Assembly: GCF_041321095.1 (NCBI RefSeq)
Contig: NZ_JBGGWE010000005.1
Coordinates: 434,001-498,000 of the forward strand
Length of the DNA stretch: 64,000 nt
Origin: Fibrella arboris
GTDB taxonomy: Bacteria; Bacteroidota; Bacteroidia; Cytophagales; Spirosomataceae
Reading direction: 5' to 3'
Shown here: positions 8,443 through 17,262 of the stretch, one piece after another
Layout: each line of letters begins with the position of its first letter
Numbering within the stretch: position 1 is the stretch's first letter
Program-made: the position numbers and the translations under genes
The notes under the pieces: model-generated
Seen by the model: the letters and a program-made list of their open reading frames with translations, nothing else
The model's database searches: none
Told to the model about the DNA's origin: nothing

Positions 8443-8558
8443 ACGGACAGCAACACGCGATGATTAATTACGCGCAAGTTAGGAGTAAATTAGATTTAGT
8501 GATGCTTAAAGGTGTTGGCAGCCGCACATAAACGAGTATTTAAACGTTAATTAGGGTA

Positions 8559-10202
8559 ATGAAAAACACATCACTCTCCGGGCCTTTAGCTCTGGCCCTG
8601 ATGGCCAGCCTTGGCCTGCCTCTCTGCGGCGCGGCGCAATCGCTTAATCCACCCGCAAAGTTCAACCAATGGTCATACAAAGACCCCGCTACTGACTCTA
8701 TTCCAGGCATTAGTCTCGATAAAGCCTACCAGTTGCTCAAGGGCCGCAAATCGGTTCCGGTGGTAGTGGGCGTGGTCGATTCGGGGATTGATATTGCCCA
8801 TGAAGACCTGCGCGATATAATCTGGAAAAACCCGAAAGAAACGCCCGGCAACAATGCTGACGACGATAAGAACGGGTACGTCGATGATGTAAACGGCTGG
8901 AATTTCATGGGGGCTAAAGATGGTACCACCTATGAAGCCGATCTGGACGAAGTAGGGCAGATCACCAACGACTGGAAGTCAAAATTCGAGCAGGTTGACC
9001 CCGCCAAGCTATCGGCTACCGAGAAGAAACAGTACGACATTTATCAGAAAGCAAAAGGCCAGTATGCCAAGTCGAATGCCCGCACTACTTCACTGCGGAC
9101 GCTGGTACGGGACGAGGCTACTTACAAGCGTGGTATGGATGCCATGGCTACGTTGCTGGCCGGTAAACCGTTTGAGCGCGAAAGCATTACCCGTGTTGAA
9201 ACGGGGAACGACACCGCCGCACTGGGGGCTAAAAATCTGCTGACCGAAATCTTCGCCCCACAGGCAGAAAGCTTCGACAACCTGATTACCCGCGTGAAAC
9301 AGGTGTATGACCGGCTGAAGCCACTTGTCTTATCAGACATCGGAGGCGACACCCCACCCGATAACGCCCGCAAAGCCGTTGGCGACGATCCAAACAATCC
9401 GAACGAGCGGTATTATGGCAGCCCGAAACTGATCATCGGCAAGTCGGAAGAGTTGGCGATGCACGGCAGTCACGTGGCTGGTATCATCGGTGCCAAACGG
9501 GGCAACGGCATTGGCGTGGATGGCATCGCTGATAACGTTCGGCTGATGATGGTCGGCGTGGTGCCCAGCGGTGGCGACGAACGCGACAAAGACGTAGCCA
9601 ATGGTATCCGGTATGCGGTCGACAACGGGGCCAAGGTGATCAACATGAGCTTTGGCAAACGGTTTTCGCCGTATAAAGACGCCGTAGATGCGGCCATTAA
9701 ATACGCCGAATCGAAAGACGTATTGCTGGTACATGCAGCAGGCAACAACGGTGAGAATGTAGACTCACTGCCAACGTACCCACGGCCCGAATACGAAGAT
9801 GGCACGATTGCCAAAAACTACATGACAGTGGGCAATTCAACCCGTCGGTTAAATTCGGCCCTGCCCGCTTCGTCGTCGAACTACGGCACACGCGTTGACC
9901 TGTTTGCCCCCGGCACCGACATCGACGCCACGACACCCCATAATGGGTATCAGAGCTTGACGGGAACGAGTATGGCGTCTCCCTGCGTAGCGGGTGTGGC
10001 CGCGTTGCTGCGCTCGTATTTCCCCAATCTGACGGCCGTTCAGGTGAAAGATATTCTGATGAAAAGTGCCTACAAGCCCGACGTAATGGTACGTAAACCT
10101 GGCCGTGCGGGTGGGTCAATGGTGCCATTCAGTTCACTGAGCAAATCAGGCGGTATCGTAAACGCGTACGAAGCGGTTAAGCTGGCGATGGCAGTAAAGT
10201 AA
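8559..10202 (+). CDS. secreted S8 (subtilisin-like) serine protease
   Basis: A 547-residue protein with a signal peptide (cleavage near residue 26). The catalytic triad is Asp74 in VVDSGID, His302 in HGSHVAG and Ser471 in GTSMASP. About 228 residues separate Asp and His, far more than in classical subtilisins. The insert (about 115-290) is charged and helix-rich and is seen in Bacteroidota S8 proteases that act in the periplasm or outside. No C-terminal sorting domain is seen. The oxyanion Asn is probably in AAGNNGEN (about 393-400). Preceded by a 116-base divergent region shared with sucC. Confidence 0.92.
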   Translation: MKNTSLSGPLALALMASLGLPLCGAAQSLNPPAKFNQWSYKDPATDSIPGISLDKAYQLLKGRKSVPVVVGVVDSGIDIAHEDLRDIIWKNPKETPGNNADDDKNGYVDDVNGWNFMGAKDGTTYEADLDEVGQITNDWKSKFEQVDPAKLSATEKKQYDIYQKAKGQYAKSNARTTSLRTLVRDEATYKRGMDAMATLLAGKPFERESITRVETGNDTAALGAKNLLTEIFAPQAESFDNLITRVKQVYDRLKPLVLSDIGGDTPPDNARKAVGDDPNNPNERYYGSPKLIIGKSEELAMHGSHVAGIIGAKRGNGIGVDGIADNVRLMMVGVVPSGGDERDKDVANGIRYAVDNGAKVINMSFGKRFSPYKDAVDAAIKYAESKDVLLVHAAGNNGENVDSLPTYPRPEYEDGTIAKNYMTVGNSTRRLNSALPASSSNYGTRVDLFAPGTDIDATTPHNGYQSLTGTSMASPCVAGVAALLRSYFPNLTAVQVKDILMKSAYKPDVMVRKPGRAGGSMVPFSSLSKSGGIVNAYEAVKLAMAVK

Positions 10203-10210
10203 GTTGTAGC

Positions 10211-10288
10211 ATCAGGGTTCAAGCGTGAAGGGCTCCGCTGATTTACCACACAGGTGATCGGCGGAGCCCTTCACGCTTAAACCCTGAT
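10211..10288. repeat. intergenic inverted repeat, 30 of 32 bp paired
   Basis: Arms 10211-10242 and 10257-10288 match at 30 of 32 positions around a 14-base loop. It starts 8 bases after the protease stop and ends 9 bases before the stop of the convergent small gene. There is no U-tract. The internal word AAGGGCTCCGCTGAT recurs in the palindrome at 36678-36816. Confidence 0.9.
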
Positions 10289-10297
10289 AGTATAAAA

Positions 10298-10570
10298 TCA
10301 CGCCGCCACGTCACCTACCAGCAGGGCCGCTTCGTGGAGCAGTTCGGTAGCGCAAATCTCGTCGGTAAAGGCTTCAATAGTCGCGTCAACAACGGCCAGA
10401 TCGACTGGCGGGCGCGGGGATTGTTCATCCGCAACAAAACCAGCTAATGCCCTGCCTACATAAAGCATGTGCAAGGCCGATAGTAATGTTGGCAACCGTT
10501 GACTATGACGGGTTTGCGTTTCTTCAGCATTCATAAACGGATAAGACGAACCAGGCTCTATAGGTTTCAA
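10298..10570 (-). CDS. small hypothetical protein
   Basis: A 90-residue protein I do not recognise. It is mostly helical and acidic towards the C-terminus, without signal peptide or membrane segment. The start is uncertain: ATG 10570 gives a Pro/Ser-containing leader, while ATG 10534 (residue 13) gives a 78-residue protein beginning MNAEETQTR, which looks as likely. It is convergent with the protease gene and divergent from the gamma-glutamylcyclotransferase-like gene 48 bases away. Confidence 0.5.
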   Translation of the reverse strand: MKPIEPGSSYPFMNAEETQTRHSQRLPTLLSALHMLYVGRALAGFVADEQSPRPPVDLAVVDATIEAFTDEICATELLHEAALLVGDVAA

Positions 10571-10618
10571 TTCTATTACTTATCTTCACTCGCCTACGCC
10601 CAATTATAACGTTTAGGC

Positions 10619-10999
10619 ATGAATTTATTTGTATACGGCACGCTGCGAAATACGTACGATAACCCGATGGCTCAGCTACTTCGGAAAAACGCCCGGTTCG
10701 TGGGCCATGGTTACGTACCTGGCCGATTGTTTGATCTGGGCTGGTACCCCGGCGCTACCTATGAACCAGACAGCCCTTACCGCGTTTGGGGCGACGTATT
10801 TGCCCTCACCAATGAATCAATTCTGAAGCAGCTGGATGAATACGAAGGCATCGAAAACCATCCCGATGATGAGTATGCCCGCCGGGATGTAACTGTGCAG
10901 TTGGATAAAAAACAGCTGCCTTGTCAGATGTACGTTTTCCTGAAGTCGGATGGTCAGCAAACGCTGATCGAGTCGGGCAATTATTTGAGCAAGCACTAA
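10619..10999 (+). CDS. gamma-glutamylcyclotransferase-like (GGCT/AIG2) protein
   Basis: A 126-residue protein beginning with the family hallmark FVYGTLR (residues 4-10), which forms the substrate-binding loop. The catalytic Glu is probably in LDEYEGIE around residue 76. Size and motif placement fit the GGCT-like/YtfP group, which releases 5-oxoproline from gamma-glutamyl amines, though many members lack tested activity. A soluble cytoplasmic protein followed after 24 bases by a DUF1801 gene in the same direction. Confidence 0.85.
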   Translation: MNLFVYGTLRNTYDNPMAQLLRKNARFVGHGYVPGRLFDLGWYPGATYEPDSPYRVWGDVFALTNESILKQLDEYEGIENHPDDEYARRDVTVQLDKKQLPCQMYVFLKSDGQQTLIESGNYLSKH

Positions 11000-11023
11000 T
11001 CACTTAGTATAACGTGTACTGAC

Positions 11024-11437
11024 ATGGCGGCAAACAAGACGGTCGAAACAACAGCCAGCGTTACTGATTTTATCAACTCGGTAGCCGACGACACCAAACG
11101 AGCCGACTGTTTCCAACTGGTTGATTTACTTGAAACCCTAACTGGCCTGCCCGCTAAAATGTGGGGGTCGGCGATCGTTGGCTTTGGCACTCACCACTAC
11201 CGATATGACAGTGGTCGCGAAGGCGATATGCCGCTTGTTGGCTTTTCGCCCCGTTCAAATGCCATTGTGCTTTACCTAGCCCAGGACGCGGAGGCCAAAG
11301 CTGATTTCCTGCAACGCCTGGGCAAACACAAAACCGGCAAAAGCTGTATCTACATTAAAAAGCTAGCCGACGTTGACAGGTCCGTGTTGACAGACATGAT
11401 GGCGACTTCGTTCAAGTACAACCAAACTCAACACTGA
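11024..11437 (+). CDS. DUF1801 domain protein
   Basis: A 137-residue cytoplasmic protein of the DUF1801 (YdhG-like) family: the segments MWGSAIVGFGTHHYRYDSGREGD and a following strand with VLYL are characteristic, as is the C-terminal KSCIYIKKLADVD. The fold is SRPBCC/YdhG-like and no biochemical role is established. Probably co-transcribed with the preceding GGCT-like gene. Confidence 0.85.
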   Translation: MAANKTVETTASVTDFINSVADDTKRADCFQLVDLLETLTGLPAKMWGSAIVGFGTHHYRYDSGREGDMPLVGFSPRSNAIVLYLAQDAEAKADFLQRLGKHKTGKSCIYIKKLADVDRSVLTDMMATSFKYNQTQH

Positions 11438-11493
11438 ATCCGGCCATTCGTGTGTAAGAATAGTTTCACTACCTGATCCTTGTTCAATTGACG

Positions 11494-11724
11494 GATGAAT
11501 CTGCTAAGAACTACACATCGGTTATTACACGACGGTGTAAATTGCACAAAGTCAAGCACCTGTGTACCTTTTGACCGACAAATTCAGCCCAGATAGCGAT
11601 GTTGATTTGATTGTTGATTTTGCAGATATGGCTATATGATATTCTGACCGCCATTGTGGAAATTGACTGTTTTCTTGCCGATGCACTTTTGAAGAGTAGA
11701 ATCGAAGCGTTACTGAGTGAGTAG
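11494..11724 (+). pseudogene. decayed MNT-type nucleotidyltransferase
   Basis: Between DUF1801 and recQ, fragments of a minimal nucleotidyltransferase can be read in shifting frames. From 11542 one frame gives LHKVKHLCTF and a stop. The next frame continues with TDKFSPDSDVDLIVDF (the SDxDLxVDF catalytic pattern of the MNT fold) and stops again at about 11640. A third frame near 11665-11724 gives IDCFLADALLKSRIEALLSE, matching the family's C-terminal region. The glycine-serine turn before the catalytic Asp pair is lost at the first shift. MNT proteins pair with HEPN partners in toxin-antitoxin modules; no HEPN gene is visible nearby. Remaining bases of this gap (11438-11743) hold nothing else. 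Confidence 0.65.
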
Positions 11725-11743
11725 ACTCAACGAATGCCCTCCC

Positions 11744-13966
11744 CTACCGTCCCATCAACGCGATAGTGATGTTTATCTTGCCGTAATCGTAGCGGCCTTC
11801 AAGGTGCTCGAAAACGGGTTTAGTTCGGTTTTCTTCGATGCCCACAACCGCAATGGCGGCCTCGATCTCGCGGCGTTCGTCGGGCGTGATCAGGCTGGCA
11901 AGGTCAACGTCGTAACCGCCCTGATTCAGCTGAATCAGGTGATTGGCAATGCTCGATGGCCCAAGCTCCCGGGCCTGCGCTATCTGCTGAATCGTCATTC
12001 CCTGCTGATAAAGCTCCAGGGTCATCTGCTGCGTAGATCCTTTGGGCCTGGCCGTTTCGCGGGGTCTGGTGGGCACTTCACTACGTACCTGAGAAACGCT
12101 TTCGCCCACCTTTGTGCCAAGAAAGTCAGCAATTTCGGTCAGGAAAGCAGTACCGAACATTTCCAGCTTGCGCTCGCCAACACCTGATACATTCCGGAAG
12201 GCATCGGGCGTGCCGGGACGCAGGCGAGCCATATCTTCCAGCGTCGAGTCGGTAAAGACCACGTAGGGCGGCACATTCTGCGCATCGGCGATACGCTTGC
12301 GAAGTACACGCAACCGCTCGAACAGTTCGTCGCGGCTGGCGGCCCCTTCGTTCCGGGTACGGGGCGCTTTCTCCACCACCGGTTTGGGTACGTCGTCGGG
12401 GCGGACCAGGCTAATCGTTTTACCGTTGAACAGCACATCGTCGGCCAGTAGCCCTTTGCGCAGCGCATAGTGGTTTTCGTAGGCTACCTCAATCACGCCG
12501 ATGTTGATGAGCTGGTGCAGGTAACTCCGCCATTCCTCGAATTTCAGATCCGCCCCGGCGCCATACGTCTTGATCTTGTCGAACCCCTGGGAGATGATGG
12601 CGTAGTTTCGCGAGCCGCGCAGCACATCAATCAATGTGTTCATGGGTACCCGTTCGCCCAGGCGGATAATGGCCGACAGGGCTTTCTGCGCAATCGTGGT
12701 GGCATCGAACGTGATGCGCGGGCTCCGGCACACATCACAATTACCACAGGGTTCGGGCAGTTGTTCCGAGAAATAGGACAGCAGGATCTGGCGGCGGCAG
12801 GTGTTGGCTTCGGCATATTGCTTCATCCGTTCCAGCTTGGCCAGTTGCAGTTCCAGGTTAGCCGGCTTGTTCTCGGTGAGCATCTGCGTGTAGGTGGCCA
12901 CATCCGCAAAACTGTAGAAAAGCACCGTCTGCGAAGGCAGGCCATCACGCCCGGCGCGGCCAATTTCCTGGTAATAGCCCTCAATGTTTTTGGGCATGTT
13001 GTAGTGCATCACCCAGCGCACGTTGCTCTTGTCGATACCCATACCGAAGGCAATGGTCGCGCACATGATCCGCACATCATCGCGCAGGAATGCCTCCTGA
13101 ATACGGGCGCGTTCATTCGAGTCCATCCCGGCGTGGTAGAAGGCCGCTGAGTAGCCTTTCTCCATCAATTTGGTTGCCAGTTGTTCGCAGGCTTTGCGGC
13201 TCAGGCAGTAAATGATACCCGACGTGTTGGGTTTCAGGCTCAGCAGTTTGGTGATCTGCCCGATACGGTTGGTGCCGGGCATTACCTGGAGACTCAGGTT
13301 GGTGCGGTTGAACGAGGCGATGAACACCGCCGGGTCGTGCATGTCGAGCCGCTCGGCAATATCCTGCCGGGTGAGGCGGTCGGCGGTGGCAGTGAGGGCA
13401 ATGATGGGTACGTTCGGAAACCACTTCCTCAAGGTATTCAACTGGGTATATTCAGGCCGGAAATCGTGCCCCCAGGATGAAATACAGTGCGCTTCGTCGA
13501 TGGCAAACATCGACAGCTTTATCCGGTTCAGAAACACATAAAAGGATTCTGACAGGAGCTTCTCAGGCGATACGTATAGCAGTTTGATCTTTCCGCTCAG
13601 GCAATTGGCTTCAACTTCCCGAATCTCTTTTACGCCCTGCGAACTATTGATATAAGCCGCGGCAATACCGTTCAGGTGCAGGGCTTCTACCTGGTCTTTC
13701 ATCAGGGCGATCAAGGGCGACACCACGATACACAGACCAGGCATCATGAGCGCCGGAATCTGGAAACAGACTGACTTGCCTCCGCCCGTCGGCATTAGCA
13801 CTACCGTATCCCGACCGCTCACGATCGACCGGATAATAGCCTCCTGCATGGGCCGGAAGCGGTCATACCCATAATACCGTTTTAGGTAAACGACGGGTTC
13901 CTGACCAGTGGGTTCGTGTACGGTTGAGAGAGTCGATTGGTCTGTTAGCATACGGTGGATAAGCAA
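11744..13966 (-). CDS. recQ: ATP-dependent DNA helicase RecQ
   Basis: A 740-residue RecQ-family 3'-5' helicase. The Walker A motif MPTGGGKS has its Lys at 64, the DEAH box is at 157-160 (AIDEAHCISSWGHDFR) and motif VI is EIGRAGRDG near 334-342. The RQC zinc site uses Cys390, Cys407, Cys410 and Cys413. An HRDC domain lies around 540-610 and a C-terminal helix-turn-helix region (MTIQQIAQARELGPSSI) around 650-690, a layout common in Bacteroidota RecQ. It unwinds recombination and stalled-fork intermediates. ATG at residue 6 is an alternative start. It is divergent from the two-component pair at 14076. Confidence 0.95.
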   Translation of the reverse strand: MLIHRMLTDQSTLSTVHEPTGQEPVVYLKRYYGYDRFRPMQEAIIRSIVSGRDTVVLMPTGGGKSVCFQIPALMMPGLCIVVSPLIALMKDQVEALHLNGIAAAYINSSQGVKEIREVEANCLSGKIKLLYVSPEKLLSESFYVFLNRIKLSMFAIDEAHCISSWGHDFRPEYTQLNTLRKWFPNVPIIALTATADRLTRQDIAERLDMHDPAVFIASFNRTNLSLQVMPGTNRIGQITKLLSLKPNTSGIIYCLSRKACEQLATKLMEKGYSAAFYHAGMDSNERARIQEAFLRDDVRIMCATIAFGMGIDKSNVRWVMHYNMPKNIEGYYQEIGRAGRDGLPSQTVLFYSFADVATYTQMLTENKPANLELQLAKLERMKQYAEANTCRRQILLSYFSEQLPEPCGNCDVCRSPRITFDATTIAQKALSAIIRLGERVPMNTLIDVLRGSRNYAIISQGFDKIKTYGAGADLKFEEWRSYLHQLINIGVIEVAYENHYALRKGLLADDVLFNGKTISLVRPDDVPKPVVEKAPRTRNEGAASRDELFERLRVLRKRIADAQNVPPYVVFTDSTLEDMARLRPGTPDAFRNVSGVGERKLEMFGTAFLTEIADFLGTKVGESVSQVRSEVPTRPRETARPKGSTQQMTLELYQQGMTIQQIAQARELGPSSIANHLIQLNQGGYDVDLASLITPDERREIEAAIAVVGIEENRTKPVFEHLEGRYDYGKINITIALMGR

Positions 13967-14075
13967 ACTGTTTGTATAGTAAAGATACGAAATTTACCCC
14001 ATTTGGTCTGCCAGAACGGCCGCTTAACTGGTTATAGCTATCTTTCCCCGGTCATGTGTTCCCACAACACGCCCT

Positions 14076-14759
14076 ATGATGAAAATTCTGATTATCGAAG
14101 ATGAGGTCAAAACCGTACAAAGCATTAGACAAGGACTCGAAGAGCACCAGTGGGAGGTCGATGTTGCCTACGATGGCACAATGGGCTTTCGGCTAGCTAC
14201 CCAGTCCGAGTATGCCCTTATCATCTCGGATATTATCCTGCCCGGTATGAACGGGCTCGACCTATGTCGAAAGCTACGGGATGCCAACGTTACCACTCCC
14301 ATCCTGATGCTGACGGCCCTGGGTACTACCGACGACAAGATTGTTGGCCTCGACGCCGGTGCCGATGATTACCTGGTAAAACCATTTGAATTTCGCGAGC
14401 TGATGGCGCGGGTCAGGGCCTTAACAAGGCGCACGCAGGGCATGCCGCCCACCGCCAACCTGCTCAGGATCGCGGACCTGGAACTGAACCCCGACACCAA
14501 GAGCGTGGTGCGGGCGGGCAAAGAAATAACGCTGACGGCCAAAGAGTTTCAACTGCTCGAATATTTCCTGCGCCATCAGGGACGGGTTATTTCCAAAGTG
14601 GAACTGGCCGAGCGGTTCTGGGATGTTACCTTCGACACCGGCACCAACGTGATCGAGGTATACATCAACTTCCTGCGCAAAAAAATCGACCGTGATTTTG
14701 AGCCGAAACTACTGCACACACAGATTGGCATGGGGTATGTCGTAAAAGTGACAGTGTAA
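14076..14759 (+). CDS. OmpR-family response regulator
   Basis: A 227-residue regulator with an N-terminal receiver domain (phosphoacceptor Asp52 in ISDIILPG, acid pocket around Glu8-Glu10, Thr80, Lys102) and a C-terminal winged-helix DNA-binding domain (LTAKEFQLLEYFLRHQGRVIS and the terminal GMGYVVK). Two ATGs (14076, 14079) are possible starts. Its stop overlaps the kinase start (TAATG), so the pair is coupled. The architecture is that of CusR/CopR-like or ArlR-like regulators; the signal is unknown. A near copy of this pair lies at 21439-23489 on the other strand. Confidence 0.95.
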   Translation: MMKILIIEDEVKTVQSIRQGLEEHQWEVDVAYDGTMGFRLATQSEYALIISDIILPGMNGLDLCRKLRDANVTTPILMLTALGTTDDKIVGLDAGADDYLVKPFEFRELMARVRALTRRTQGMPPTANLLRIADLELNPDTKSVVRAGKEITLTAKEFQLLEYFLRHQGRVISKVELAERFWDVTFDTGTNVIEVYINFLRKKIDRDFEPKLLHTQIGMGYVVKVTV

Positions 14760-16132
14760 TGATGAACATACGTACCCGGCTGACCTACCAGTTTGCCATT
14801 CTGGTTACGCTGATCCTACTGGTCTTCTCGCTGGGCGTTTACTTCTTCAGCAAACTCTACCTCGAAAAACGCTTCTACAAACGCCTGCAAGATCGCGCTA
14901 TCACCACCACTACCCTCCTCTTCGACCTACAGCAGACCGACACCACGGTGTTGCGGCTCATTGAAACGGCCGAACGAAGGCTGCTGCTCAACGAAAGCAT
15001 TTCGGTCTATAACGAACGTACCCACGAGATTTTGTTCGCTACCAATCCGGCGAACACGAAATTTCATGAGCAGTTCATTCCCCGGCTCGACTCGACCCTG
15101 CAGACACTGTACCTGAACCAGGGTGATCATCAGCTTGTAGCCATTCGGTTAACCGGCGGCAATAGCAGCAACTGGGTCATCGCCAGCGGTATTGATGAAG
15201 TGGGGCAGGAAGCACTGATCGACCTGAAGAAGATCCTGTCGATTATGATCCTGGCGGCCATTCTACTACTGGGTATCTCGGGCTGGTTTTTTGCCGACCG
15301 GGCGCTGGCCCCCATGTCGGGTATCATCAGGCAGGTCAATGCCATCTTTCCGTCGAATGTTGAGAGGCGTGTGCTGCACCCTAATCGATCTGACGAGATT
15401 GGTTTACTGGTCACCACCTTCAATCAACTGCTCGACCGGATTGAACAGGCGCTGAACACGCAGAAAATGTTTATCGCCAACGTGTCGCATGAATTAAAAA
15501 ACCCGCTGACAAAAATCAATTCCCAGATCGACGTGGCACTGATCCAGCAACGGGAACCGGAAGCCTACGAGCGTACGCTGCAATCGTTGCAGGAAGACAC
15601 CCGCAGCCTGGTGCAACTGACCAACGCCCTGCTCGATCTGGCCAATTCGTCGATTCGGACCGATACCATGCCCTTCGTGCCCGTTCGGATGGATGAACTG
15701 CTGTGGGAGGCCAAAACGCAGCTTCAGGCCTGGCACAACGACTATACCATTCAACTTACGTTCCCTGATTTTCCCGACGATGAAGAGGCGCTGATTACGT
15801 CCGGCAACCGGGCCGCCCTGCAAGTGCTGTTGATGAATCTCATGGATAACGCCTGCAAGTTCTCACCCGATCACACGGCCAACGTTGCTTTTCGAGCCGT
15901 TGCACGCACTATCCAGATCGCCGTTTCCAATGAGGGGCCACCCATTGCCAAGGCTGATCTGGCTCATATTTTTCAACCGTTCTTCAGGGGTAACGCAACG
16001 GCCCGGTCGAGTCGGGGGCATGGGGTTGGCCTGGCTGTTGTGGCCCAGGTTACGCAGTTACACAAGGGTACCATCACTGTACAGTCTGACCACAAAGGCA
16101 CCATTTTTACGCTCACCCTATTCCGGGCATGA
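14759..16132 (+). CDS. sensor histidine kinase
   Basis: A 457-residue inner-membrane kinase. A first membrane helix (about 10-31) and a second (about 160-178) bracket a periplasmic sensor of about 125 residues. A HAMP domain (ADRALAPMSGIIRQVN) follows, then the dimerisation domain with phosphoacceptor His244 in VSHELKNPL. The ATPase domain has the N box NLMDNACKF and G box GHGVGLAVV. In the usual H-box the residue after Leu is Arg; here it is Lys (HELKNP), which also occurs in nature. It partners the regulator at 14076. The sensor shows no recognisable ligand fold. Confidence 0.93.
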   Translation: MMNIRTRLTYQFAILVTLILLVFSLGVYFFSKLYLEKRFYKRLQDRAITTTTLLFDLQQTDTTVLRLIETAERRLLLNESISVYNERTHEILFATNPANTKFHEQFIPRLDSTLQTLYLNQGDHQLVAIRLTGGNSSNWVIASGIDEVGQEALIDLKKILSIMILAAILLLGISGWFFADRALAPMSGIIRQVNAIFPSNVERRVLHPNRSDEIGLLVTTFNQLLDRIEQALNTQKMFIANVSHELKNPLTKINSQIDVALIQQREPEAYERTLQSLQEDTRSLVQLTNALLDLANSSIRTDTMPFVPVRMDELLWEAKTQLQAWHNDYTIQLTFPDFPDDEEALITSGNRAALQVLLMNLMDNACKFSPDHTANVAFRAVARTIQIAVSNEGPPIAKADLAHIFQPFFRGNATARSSRGHGVGLAVVAQVTQLHKGTITVQSDHKGTIFTLTLFRA

Positions 16133-16268
16133 TTTCAGATCCGGGGGTTTCCGACTGTAACTGAGGCCATAACCCTCGATCCAAGATCATTTTAAGGTGG
16201 TTTTAAAGTCAGCTTAAGTCGAGGTTAAGTTAGCGGTCGTTCTTTTGCTGATACGAAAAAAGCAGCCA

Positions 16269-17219
16269 ATGGATACGGACACAATGAACACCCGGCAGGG
16301 AGCCATCAACATGACCATTGGGGCATTGGTTGGCATCGTGTCGCTGTTGGCTTATCTGTTCATGGGTTCGCGCAATGAAACGCTGGAAGTTCAGAAGCAG
16401 CTGACCACTAAAGTAGAGCAGTTTGCTACTGTACAGCAAAAACTCGATTCCATTGCCATCATTCTGAATCAGAAGATCGTTGAGGTGCGTCAACTTGGTG
16501 GTAACGTCACGGTATTACAGCGCATTAAACAGCAGCTTGAGAACGATAAGAAAAAGCTCAAATTCGACCTCAGCTTCTCGCTGCAGCGATACGATCTGAA
16601 AATCAGGGATTACCAAAATTTCCTGGTTGCCAACGAGGCCGACATCCGCAAGTTCAGGGACGAGAATGGTTCGCTCCTCAACCGCACCCGCACATTGGAG
16701 CAGGAAAAGCTGACCATCCTGTCTGAAAATGAAGGCTTGAAATCAGAACGGGCGGCGCTGGCCAAAACGGTGAATGACTACTCGCTCAAGAACGCCGACC
16801 TGCAAGAGAAAGTGACGCTTGCTTCTGCCATTAAGGCTGTTGATGTAGACGTATCGGCACTGGCCGCCAATGGGAAAGAACGACGCGGTGGCCCCTACAA
16901 AGCGTCGCGTATTGATCGGTTAAAAATCGCTTTCATCATCCCGTCAAATCCGGTGGCCCAGGTACGTAGCACCGACATTTACGTTCGCGTACTGGACACG
17001 AACGGTGCCGTAGTTGGCGATAATACGGGCGCTGGCACGCTATGGGTCGACGGGCATGAACTGGGCTATAGCACCCGCCAGACGGTAGTACTTGAGCCAG
17101 ACGACCAAGCAGTAGCTATCTTTTTCCACCGTGACAGTGCCTATAAGCCAGGCACCTACAGAGTGGAGTTGTACGCAGAAGGCACCCGGATCGGCGATGG
17201 CCGATTCGATGTCAAATAA
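16269..17219 (+). CDS. membrane-anchored coiled-coil protein of unknown function
   Basis: A 316-residue protein with one N-terminal membrane helix (about residues 17-34), a long coiled coil (about 40-190) and a C-terminal beta-rich domain of about 110 residues (IDRLKIAFIIPSNP, DIYVRVLDTNG, YRVELYAEGTRIGDG). Start ATG 16269 is preferred; 16245 and 16284 are possible. It is a clear paralogue of the gene at 35713: same order of parts, the shared QLGG after the first coil, and the same C-terminal strands. The topology suggests a periplasmic coiled coil with a distal beta domain. It follows the kinase by 136 bases. I do not recognise a named family. Confidence 0.75.
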   Translation: MDTDTMNTRQGAINMTIGALVGIVSLLAYLFMGSRNETLEVQKQLTTKVEQFATVQQKLDSIAIILNQKIVEVRQLGGNVTVLQRIKQQLENDKKKLKFDLSFSLQRYDLKIRDYQNFLVANEADIRKFRDENGSLLNRTRTLEQEKLTILSENEGLKSERAALAKTVNDYSLKNADLQEKVTLASAIKAVDVDVSALAANGKERRGGPYKASRIDRLKIAFIIPSNPVAQVRSTDIYVRVLDTNGAVVGDNTGAGTLWVDGHELGYSTRQTVVLEPDDQAVAIFFHRDSAYKPGTYRVELYAEGTRIGDGRFDVK

Positions 17220-17262
17220 CGCCGCCAGCCCTGGCGTGCCAATCACCTGATGGCCTTTTATC

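Noticed and set aside
7342..8463. 373-codon plus-strand open frame opposite sucC
   Set aside because: It is the antisense shadow of a certain sucC gene; its His/Phe/Val-rich product has no family look.
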